A stretch of DNA of 64,000 nt from positions 1 through 64,000 of the forward strand of contig NZ_MJUZ01000032.1 of NCBI RefSeq assembly GCF_002237645.1. Direction: 5' to 3'. Below, in pieces: positions 8,822 through 14,821 of this stretch. Positions within the stretch are counted from its first letter, which is position 1. Every line of letters starts with the position of its first letter. Origin of the DNA: Desulfovibrio sp. MES5. GTDB lineage: Bacteria; Desulfobacterota; Desulfovibrionia; Desulfovibrionales; Desulfovibrionaceae. The position numbers and the translations under genes were made by a program. The notes beneath the pieces were generated by a model. The model was not told where the DNA came from. It searched no databases and worked only from the letters and a program-made list of their open reading frames with translations.

Positions 8822-9265
8822 TTAGTTGTTTGTCAGGTTTTGGAGAATTGTTTCAAGGCATTGAATGCACTCTATTTGCTTTTGAGTTTCGATGCCGGTC
8901 CAGATTTTTTGCAAAAGCTCAACGGAAACTTCATCTTGCACCTGGCGCATGGCCTCTCCCTTTTCTGACAGGAATACCAGCTGGGCTCGGGCGTCTTGCG
9001 GATCGGATTCGCGGCGGCAATACCCTCTGTCTTCAAGAGTGGCTATCAGTCCCGTAACCGTGTTCTTTTTTCTGCCGATGTGCTCCGCCAGTTCGTTCAT
9101 TTGCATAGGACTTTGCTTGAACAGAGCGTTCAAAACAGCGCCGTGAGCCGGGAGTATGTCGGTGATGCCGCGTTCAGACAGAGAGCTGAGAATCAGGGTG
9201 TTTGCCTGCTCACGAATGGCAGCAGCCAGGGCGACAATCGCGCCGGGATTGTTTTGTTTTTTCAT
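8822..9265 (-). CDS. MarR-family transcriptional regulator
   Basis: 147 residues with a winged-helix MarR core. The helix-turn-helix falls in MQMNELAEHIGRKKNTVTGLIATLEDRGY (about 54-82), followed by the wing RRESDPQDARAQLVFLSEKGE, with the DxRA motif typical of the family. It acts as a dimer on palindromic DNA. Start ATG at 9265 follows GGGGAG. The promoter region carries two copies of a GTTCGC-NN-GCGAAC palindrome, so autoregulation is likely. The downstream flavin-type protein is probably in the same operon; the ligand is unknown. Confidence 0.85.
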   Translation of the reverse strand: MKKQNNPGAIVALAAAIREQANTLILSSLSERGITDILPAHGAVLNALFKQSPMQMNELAEHIGRKKNTVTGLIATLEDRGYCRRESDPQDARAQLVFLSEKGEAMRQVQDEVSVELLQKIWTGIETQKQIECIQCLETILQNLTNN

Positions 9266-9279
9266 GGCTCCCCATGTTT

Positions 9280-9326
9280 GTTCGCAGGCGAACTATTGCG
9301 GGTTTCTTTTTAGTTCGCCCGCGAAC
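9280..9326 (-). promoter_or_regulatory. Paired palindromic operators upstream of marR
   Basis: Two 14-bp inverted repeats share GTTCGC-NN-GCGAAC: 9280-9293 (centre AG) and 9313-9326 (centre CC). They are 33 bp apart, about three helical turns, immediately upstream of the MarR-type start. Their symmetry and place fit binding sites for the MarR dimer. Confidence 0.65.
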
Positions 9327-9664
9327 ATAAGTCAACAATTTTCTCAAAAAGAATGACATGTGCCACTACAGGCTGTAATTCATAACATTTTGTGGCGCAA
9401 TCTGACCATTTGTTCTTGGCTCCGCTTTTCAATCGCATCAGGCATGGCATGGCAACTTGCTGGACGCTTTAGGGGATTCCAAAAAGTTTAATATTGTCAC
9501 GCGGGTGCGTCTGGCGCATCCGAACGCCAGATGATTTATGGACGCAGGGCCGTCGTGGTAAAAAATCATGGGGCTGTTCGTTAAAGCTCACTTAAAGCTG
9601 TGACTGGGACAGGAATGCAGCGGACGAGATATGCGCTGATATGCGACGGCAAATATTTAACCAG

Positions 9665-9704
9665 CGAAAAAAGGCTCATGAGTCCTTACCAGGCATCATG
9701 AGCC
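9665..9704 (-). terminator. Rho-independent terminator next to candidate att site A
   Basis: Minus-strand stem GGCTCATGA/TCATGAGCC (9696-9704 with 9673-9681) followed by TTTTTTCG. It sits 15 nt beyond a sequence ending in CACCA that resembles the 3' end of tmRNA, so it may be the original ssrA terminator displaced by island insertion. Confidence 0.6.
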
Positions 9705-9719
9705 GTGCAGAAAAATTTG

Positions 9720-9735
9720 ATGGTGTAGGCGGGGG
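9720..9735 (-). repeat. Candidate att site A (diverged ssrA 3' end)
   Basis: ATGGTGTAGGCGGGGG matches 15 of 16 bases of the tmRNA 3' end at 13565-13580, in the same orientation and likewise followed by a terminator. It is interpreted as the distal attachment site of the island inserted at ssrA. Confidence 0.5.
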
Positions 9736-9894
9736 CTAAGGAACGGGGTTCTTCAGACGAAGTTATGATGAAAGAGGTTGTAGAGATGGCGGCTTAATGT
9801 CTCTTCCATCTGCTTATATGTCTTTGAAGGAGTCCAAAGAGGGTGCCGTCAACTGCCTCCTTATTATGTCAGCAGTTGGCAACACTGCAAATCA
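9736..9894. other. Gap without a recognisable gene
   Basis: The sequence between candidate att site A and the IS200/IS605 element has no coding frame that looks real. I see nothing specific in it. Confidence 0.3.
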
Positions 9895-10470
9895 GCACCA
9901 CCCGCATAGCGGGTGGTTTGCTCTGGCCCTGTAAGGGCCTGTTGCCGGCTGCGCCTAAAGACGCTGGCTTTCACTGCGTTCAAGCCCAGTGCCATTGTCG
10001 CTTTGGCTACCCCTTGAAGGGGTTTGATACTCGCGCGTACTCAACTTATCTTGCAAAATGTCATGCTTCTCCTGCTGCTGGATATATTTTTTGATCGTTG
10101 CCTCGTTGAGTCCGACTGTGCTGACATAGTATCCTTCGGCTCAAAACTTTCTGTTGCCGAACTTGTACTTAAGGTTTGCGTGGTTATCAAAGATCATCAG
10201 TGAGCTTTTGACTTTCAAATACCCCATAAAACTCGATACGCTGATCTTTGGCGGGATACTCACCAGCATGTGTATATGGTCTGGCATCAAATGTCCTTTT
10301 AAAATCTCTACCCCTTTGTACTTACAAAGACTCTGCATGATTTCTTTTATACTATCGCGCAGTTGTGCGAATATTATTTTTCTTCGATACTTAGGGGTAA
10401 ACACGATCAGGAAGGGTGTTTTTATGTGTATAACACTTTGTCCCCACCCGCATAGCGGGTGGTTCTCTGT
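9895..10470 (-). mobile_element. IS200/IS605-type element (degenerate)
   Basis: A single Y1-transposase reading frame on the minus strand is flanked by two identical hairpins, CCACCCGCATAGCGGGTGG, at 9898-9916 and 10444-10462. Subterminal imperfect palindromes of this kind are the recognition structures of IS200/IS605 elements. Exact ends cannot be fixed, as the family makes no target duplication. Confidence 0.75.
9955..10440 (-). pseudogene. tnpA: IS200/IS605 TnpA transposase with internal stop
   Basis: The first part reads IVFTPKYRRKIIFAQLRDSI and MPDHIHMLVSIPPK, containing the HUH-type HIH metal site of Y1 transposases. At 10141-10143 a TGA replaces the tryptophan codon of the conserved FW-x-x-GYY motif. 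Reading through gives AEGYYVSTVGLNEATIKKYI and about 62 further codons to a TAG at 9955. The catalytic tyrosine helix (IKKYI) lies after the stop, so the truncated product cannot carry out the nicking reaction. No convincing start codon is visible at the N-terminus. Confidence 0.8.
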
Positions 10471-10512
10471 TTCGCGCGCTGGCGCGCTCAACTGGCTAAA
10501 GCCATAAAAGAA

Positions 10513-10534
10513 AGGGCCGGGGGATCCCGGCCCT
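10513..10534 (-). terminator. Terminator downstream of the short amber-containing ORF
   Basis: AGGGCCGGG and CCCGGCCCT form a 9-bp stem with a 4-nt loop. On the minus strand it is followed by TTCTTTT. It lies 18 nt after the second stop of the small ORF at 10553-10687. Confidence 0.6.
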
Positions 10535-10552
10535 GAATGTTAATGTTTTCCA

Positions 10553-10687
10553 CTACTGTGGTGTACGGCCATGGCTGAATAGCCTAGGCATAGAGAGCTT
10601 CTCATCGGCATTGTTCGCCAAGTTTCGTGGCTATAAGCCTGAATAGCAGGGTGGACTTTCCTCATCTTGGGAGATGTTCTTGCACAT
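10553..10687 (-). CDS. Short ORF with strong ribosome site and in-frame amber
   Basis: ATG at 10687 lies 8 nt after a perfect AAGGAGG. It encodes an 18-residue peptide, MCKNISQDEESPPCYSGL, ending at a TAG (10631-10633). The same frame stays open for 25 more codons (PRNLANNADEKLSMPRLFSH...) to a second TAG at 10553, directly before a terminator. Either the 18-residue peptide is the product, or a 44-residue gene has been broken by a nonsense mutation. It lies on the same strand as the radical SAM operon about 1.5 kb away, but nothing shows that it is a substrate. I do not recognise the sequence. Confidence 0.35.
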
Positions 10688-11002
10688 AGCTGAATCCTCC
10701 TTGTGATGTATGAGGATGCTCTAGAGCTTGATTAATTCATGCAGAAAATCATTACAAAATGCAAGTAAAATAAATTTAGTAATTATATATAGTTGAATAG
10801 AATATGCTGTTTTAACTTGTAAAAAAGTACGCAGTAGTCGCAGAGGTCTGGTTCAGCAATGGATTATGTGGAGGTTTTGCCGCTGTGGCATGTCAAAAGA
10901 TGGTGGCGTCCGATCCTGATCGCGGTGGAGTGTAACCCCACGTCAATAAGCTGGAAGATAAGGTCATGTTCAGGAAAGACCTTCAACATAGCCAAAACAA
11001 AA

Positions 11003-11034
11003 GCCTCACGAGCCTTTGTGAGACATCGTGAGCC
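11003..11034 (-). terminator. Terminator-like hairpin next to candidate att site B
   Basis: CTCACGA/TCGTGAG stem (about 11005-11032). On the minus strand it is followed by GCTTTTGTTTTG. As at sites A and C, it lies just beyond a sequence ending in CACCA. Confidence 0.5.
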
Positions 11035-11050
11035 TTGCTGAAATTGTTTG

Positions 11051-11066
11051 ATGGTGGAAGGGATGG
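11051..11066 (-). repeat. Candidate att site B (weak ssrA 3'-end match)
   Basis: On the minus strand the sequence around here ends in CCCTTCCACCATCAAA. It aligns with the tmRNA 3' end at about 15 of 19 positions and shares CACCATCAAA with site A. It may be the junction of a second island or an internal scar. Confidence 0.3.
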
Positions 11067-11096
11067 GAATAATACGATTAGCATAATAAGCTGTAT

Positions 11097-11450
11097 TTAT
11101 TTGGTGTGCTGCAAGGTGATATCAATTTTTGCCTCCAATTTTACCCCCCTCGCTTTGAAAATTGGGAACAGAAAGAGCGCCCCGTTTTGAGCGCCTGTAC
11201 TGTTCTTACATAGCTTCATTAAGGGGGCTGTGGAAAGAGCACCGAGCGCCTTAGCAATCTTCATTATGGTGTCAAAGCGCTGCATTGCACTGGGGGGTAA
11301 GGCTTTTGCAAAGGTTCTCACCACAAGTCCGTATCCAGAAAGCTAAGCGATATCTTGGGCTGCCACGTCAGAGAGAGTGGCTATAAGGGAGACATCAGGA
11401 TATTCGCCGGGTACGCCGCCTCTTCTGACATTTTAGCCTTCAAAATATGC
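11097..11450 (-). pseudogene. Remnant resembling a HigA-2-type antidote (COG3636-like)
   Basis: The frame contains RTFAKALPPSAMQRFDTIMK followed by IAKALG. This resembles the C-terminal half of addiction-module antidote proteins (typically LYKALS..GNPRFDTIMKIAKALG). Upstream the frame reads SDVAAQDIA and then meets an in-frame stop at about 11343, so the N-terminal half is broken. No matching toxin gene is visible. The match is from memory of the family pattern and needs a profile search. Confidence 0.35.
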
Positions 11451-11515
11451 AGAGGGATAAAGGGATGTGGCAACTATACTTCATTTATCAAAAAAATAGT
11501 GTATAAAGATATTGC

Positions 11516-12160
11516 TTACGATGTAGAATCGCCATTTACAAGACTAGCCGCATAGTGTTCATATTTTTCATATAAGAAAATTTCTAGCTCATTTATTTCT
11601 TTAAACAATGTTGGAATATAAAAACCAGCTGATATAAAGATAAGCACAGCAAACAAGATTATCCAACATACTGAAAATATGGGGTCAGGCTTTAAAAAGG
11701 ACCAATTTGATTTTTCGGCTAAATATAAAGTGCAATTTGATAAAATATAGCCGAATAGCGGTGCAAAAAATCCATTATCTATTCTTACGTAGTAATATGA
11801 ATATCTATTGGTAATTTCGTCAACAATATATTCGATTTTGTAATCATCAACAGCCTTCATTGGTAGGGATTTTGACAGTACATATTTTGCGTTAGAGAAA
11901 TTATCTTTGAATGTTACTTCTCTTTTAAAGAGAAATAATCTTTTCTTTCTAAATGGCGATGCTATTGATATTGATATCTGATGAAGAAGTATGCCAATTG
12001 GAGATGAGAGTCCTACTGAAGTTAATAAGGCGAAAAAAGTATCAAAACCCTTACCATTCTCTTGTGTGAGAGATACATTATTAAAATATGGAATCAAAAA
12101 TAAAGCCATCCAAAAGAAAAATGTCATTCCTACAATTTGAAATCTCAAGAATTGCTTCAT
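11516..12160 (-). CDS. Four-helix membrane protein paired with a radical SAM gene
   Basis: 214 residues; I do not recognise the family. Hydrophobic segments fall at about 6-26, 40-67, 131-148 and 160-182, with a basic loop after the second (RKKRLFLFKREVTF). A charged, tyrosine-rich stretch of about 60 residues (70-130) lies between the two pairs of helices. The start ATG overlaps the stop of the radical SAM gene by 4 nt, so the two are probably translated together. Base composition is far more AT-rich than the surrounding chromosome, indicating horizontal gain. It could be a transporter or immunity-type partner, an effector, or a membrane anchor for the enzyme; the sequence does not decide. 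Confidence 0.75.
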   Translation of the reverse strand: MKQFLRFQIVGMTFFFWMALFLIPYFNNVSLTQENGKGFDTFFALLTSVGLSSPIGILLHQISISIASPFRKKRLFLFKREVTFKDNFSNAKYVLSKSLPMKAVDDYKIEYIVDEITNRYSYYYVRIDNGFFAPLFGYILSNCTLYLAEKSNWSFLKPDPIFSVCWIILFAVLIFISAGFYIPTLFKEINELEIFLYEKYEHYAASLVNGDSTS

Positions 12161-13071
12161 GCTTGTCCCCTACTTTGTCCAGGACAGTTAAAAATATCAG
12201 TAAGTTGTTCTTTATCTCTGTTGAATGATTTAATAGAGGCAAATAAGTTTTCAATAATGTCGATTGTTGTGTATGAGAACATAGTTTTCTGCTTAACCGA
12301 TGGGCAGGGGAGGATGTTTCCCCAAAAATCTATATGGAAAAATTTTGTTCCAGAGTCGCATCTAGCGCTACTATGCAAAGAAGAGCGACATTTGCATATA
12401 GATGGAAAGCCTTCAAAGTGAACCTTGCCTGCATATTTTTTCAAGAGGAGAGGAGCAGATGCTATAATTTTATTGTTTTCAGGAGCAAGAAATTTCTCTT
12501 CTCCCTTTGCACGTCCTTGTCCTACAAGTCGAAGCATTCTCACTTTATCTACATTTAGTTCATTAATTAAAAAATCAAGAGTTGTTTCTATATTTCTGTA
12601 TGTTTTGTCAAACATTACACAGTTAATTTCGACTTTCAAGTCAATTGATTTTGATTTTTTTATTTCATCAATAATTCTTTTTGTTATTTCTCTTCTCAAT
12701 AAACTATCATTTATACACTCATCAGAAGAGTGGAGACTAAAAACAACTTTCTCAAGTCCGTTATTTTTAAGTAAATCCCAATCTGGATGTTTTTTTCCAT
12801 CTAGACTCATTATTCCCGTGGTAAACATTGTCGTCAAATATGTATTTTTAGATAAATATTCAACAATTTCGTATATATTTTTATGCAATAAAGGCTCTCC
12901 TCCAGTTAATACCACTTCAACATTAGAGTTTGTTTTAAGTTTATCTATTCTGTTTTTTACTAAATAAAATTCTAATTCATCCCTTGTATTGTCAGAAAGA
13001 CTTGAACAGTGAATACATTCCATGAGGCATTGCAGATTTATTTCAAAATGAACTTCGTAATCTACACGCAT
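12157..13071 (-). CDS. Radical SAM protein with a twitch-type C-terminal Fe-S domain
   Basis: 304 residues. ATG at 13071 (MRVDYEVHFE) lies 8 nt after GAGAGG; a GTG three codons upstream is also possible. The radical SAM cluster motif is C15-x3-C19-x2-C22 (QCLMECIHC) and GGEP is at about 57-60. Near the C-terminus RC-DSGTKFFHIDFWGNILPC fits C-x12-G-x4-C, the signature of SPASM/twitch auxiliary cluster domains, preceded by CKC and followed by NCPGQ. Such enzymes modify peptides, proteins or sugars, or build cofactors, using S-adenosylmethionine. The gene is AT-rich and overlaps the membrane-protein gene. It lies directly behind an integrase remnant, within the ssrA island. The substrate is unknown. 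Confidence 0.85.
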   Translation of the reverse strand: MRVDYEVHFEINLQCLMECIHCSSLSDNTRDELEFYLVKNRIDKLKTNSNVEVVLTGGEPLLHKNIYEIVEYLSKNTYLTTMFTTGIMSLDGKKHPDWDLLKNNGLEKVVFSLHSSDECINDSLLRREITKRIIDEIKKSKSIDLKVEINCVMFDKTYRNIETTLDFLINELNVDKVRMLRLVGQGRAKGEEKFLAPENNKIIASAPLLLKKYAGKVHFEGFPSICKCRSSLHSSARCDSGTKFFHIDFWGNILPCPSVKQKTMFSYTTIDIIENLFASIKSFNRDKEQLTDIFNCPGQSRGQA

Positions 13072-13108
13072 ACTGCTCACCTCTCGTATTCTCCGTTAAA
13101 ATGTTGGC

Positions 13109-13439
13109 TCACTCCACATGCTCAAGAGCAATATCCTGAAAAGTCGGAGCCTCCCGTTCGGCCTTGGCTTTCTTCTTCTTCTTCTTCTTCTTCTTCTTCT
13201 TCTTCTTCGTGCCGGGGGCACAGCTTTCACGCAGCATTCTTTGGCGTCATCCTGTTTATCACGGGCTTTCAAAAGCAAAACGGTAGGCCATGCGCCGAAG
13301 GAGAGACGTTTCTCCTTGCCGTCAGCGGGAACTCCGTGCGCCAATGTTTGCCGCCCGCTACGGACACTTCAAGATACAGTCCGCCGACATCGGCATAGCG
13401 CTCGATTTTGCCGTTGGACTTTATATTCTTGATTTTGAC
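13109..13439 (-). pseudogene. Degraded P4-type (DUF4102) tyrosine integrase, N-terminal part
   Basis: Three successive minus-strand frames together spell an integrase arm-binding domain. Frame one gives NGKIERYADVGGLYLEVSVA up to HWRTEF, frame two gives DGKEKRLSFGAWPTV and KARDKQDDAKE, and frame three gives KAKAEREAPTFQDIALEHVE then TGA at 13109. There is no start codon in the first frame (TAA just upstream), at least two frameshifts, and the catalytic domain is absent. A GAA repeat sits at the second frame change. It lies next to the 3' end of ssrA, where integrases of this family are commonly found. Confidence 0.8.
13170..13208 (-). repeat. (GAA)13 microsatellite inside the integrase remnant
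   Basis: Thirteen uninterrupted TTC units on the plus strand (GAA on the minus strand). They occupy the lysine/glutamate-rich linker that follows the DUF4102 domain in intact integrases, so slippage expansion in a dead gene is the simplest explanation. Confidence 0.9.
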
Positions 13440-13516
13440 TTAAATTTGCCCCCATGATGAGCGGGATGTCAAGGGTAGAAGTGGCTCCTTGCGAAACGCC
13501 AATCACCATAAAAGCC

Positions 13517-13555
13517 AAGTCCCACAATGCTTATGAAACATTGTGGGACTTTTTG
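13517..13555 (-). terminator. ssrA terminator: Bidirectional terminator beyond ssrA
   Basis: A perfect 13-bp stem (13517-13529 with 13539-13551) with T-runs on both sides (TTTTT on plus, GGCTTTT on minus). It lies 15 nt past the tmRNA 3' end. Confidence 0.75.
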
Positions 13556-13565
13556 AAAAGGCTAA

Positions 13566-13943
13566 TGGTGGAGGCGGGGGGAATCGAACCCCCGTCCGAG
13601 AACATTCCACTCGAAGCATCTACAGGTTTAGTTCAGGAATAGATTTCACCACGTTGTTGGCCCCTGAACAGGCGCAACGCAGCAATCTCGCCGGTAACCT
13701 CCTCGCGGAAAACCCCGGTGAGCTCCGGTCTCCGCCAGCCTGATAAGTGTCGCCATCCAGGGTTATCAGGCATGGCCCTGGACGACGTGACCGTTAAACG
13801 GTCGTTGCCTCGCTGTTATTAGGCAGCGTAAGCGTAGTCGTAATCGTTGTTGGCAATTACTTTTGTGCCGCTTTTTACGAGGCCAGCGGCGCCTCGACCT
13901 GCCGCTAAGGCTTCCACGTCCCCGTCGAAACCAGTGCGCCCCC
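13566..13943 (-). ncRNA. ssrA: Transfer-messenger RNA (tmRNA)
   Basis: The RNA rescues ribosomes stalled on broken mRNAs. The 5' end GGGGGCG pairs with CGCCTCC just before the 3' ACCA, making a 7-bp tRNA-like acceptor stem with one G-U pair. The T-arm GGGGGTTCGATTCCCCC is intact. The resume codon and tag read ANNDYDYAYAA followed by TAA at about 13818-13850, a tag typical of Desulfovibrio. At 378 nt including CCA the length fits one-piece tmRNA. The 3' end is the probable integration site of the neighbouring island. Confidence 0.97.
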
Positions 13944-13960
13944 ATATATGGTGGAAAAGG

Positions 13961-13989
13961 AATATAAGACTGTTATGCCCAATTGGCAA
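13961..13989 (-). promoter_or_regulatory. Sigma70-type promoter of ssrA
   Basis: Minus-strand TTGCCA (13984-13989) and TATATT (13961-13966) are separated by exactly 17 nt, about 18 nt upstream of the mature tmRNA 5' end. Confidence 0.65.
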
Positions 13990-13991
13990 GC

Positions 13992-14525
13992 TCAGCGTAT
14001 ATAGAAATGTGAAAGCGGGCCTTTGAGGCACATATGGTATCGGCTGAACAGAGAGGCTTCCTGTGTTTCGTCCTGCGCTGCCAGCGCTTGCTGGGCCTGT
14101 GAAGCCACTGAGAGACCGTGGGACAACAGGGCCGCATGAGCCATTTGCTGAAAAAGCCGCTGCAGACTGGGTTGTTGGGCGATAATGCGACATAACCCTT
14201 CCGCATCCGCATCGTTGCCTTCAACTACAAGCTTTCCCTCAGGAGACAGGTACAGCAGCAGCCGACTTTCAAGCTTCAGGCCAACTTGTTCAACCTGGCT
14301 GTGGATATGCGCCATAAAGGCTTCCTGCATGATCTCAAGTCGGGTTTCCAGAGCCTCAACAAGGCTGTCACCCGAGCGCTCAAGCTCGCGCAGAATTTGC
14401 AGAGTTGTTTCATCAAGGGCAGACAGGGGGGAGTCTTGGTACATCCCAAGGTGCTGATTGGATGAAACTTTGCCGGACTGCACGTGGAGCATGCTGTTTA
14501 TCTGGTTTTGGCTTTCAGGTGTCAC
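13992..14525 (-). CDS. Hypothetical protein (177 aa)
   Basis: The start is GTG at 14525 behind GGGG. The product looks mainly helical and soluble: a heptad-like stretch (ALDETTLQILRELERSGDSL onward) leads into LESRLLLYLSPEGKLVVEGNDADAEGLC, which may be a small sheet. There is no signal peptide or membrane segment. I do not recognise the family. It lies between ssrA and recN on the same strand, and its end abuts the ssrA promoter. Confidence 0.6.
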   Translation of the reverse strand: MTPESQNQINSMLHVQSGKVSSNQHLGMYQDSPLSALDETTLQILRELERSGDSLVEALETRLEIMQEAFMAHIHSQVEQVGLKLESRLLLYLSPEGKLVVEGNDADAEGLCRIIAQQPSLQRLFQQMAHAALLSHGLSVASQAQQALAAQDETQEASLFSRYHMCLKGPLSHFYIR

Positions 14526-14821
14526 AGGCTACCCCGCATATGCTTATGGTCATTTTTTCCGTGTAAAGTCACAGTGCCATATATAAAGCAAGATGGGTGC
14601 CACACCGACCAGAAATAGCCACTGTCAGAAAATATTCTAGAAAATATTAAGAATATCTTCAAAGTACAATCTGTCGTTGAGATATCATTACCGAAAAAGG
14701 GGGAAGGGGGCGGAGCAGGGCGCCAAAAAATGAGCGCTTTTGAGCTGCAATAAACAGCGGCAAAATCTTCCGGCAGCTTTCAGTCTTTGCGGAACCCTGG
14801 CGACCAGGGCATTGATGCCGG

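Noticed and set aside
9897-10462. Two identical palindromic units that could look like CRISPR repeats.
   Set aside because: Only two copies, 546 bp apart, flanking a Y1 transposase frame: these are the terminal hairpins of an IS200/IS605 element.
10859-11041. A 60-codon plus-strand frame in the island.
   Set aside because: It ends across the hairpin at 11003-11034, and neither strand gives a recognisable protein.
13170-13208. A poly-Arg/poly-Lys/poly-Ser coding tract.
   Set aside because: It is a GAA microsatellite in a dead integrase; every frame gives a homopolymer and none belongs to a real protein.
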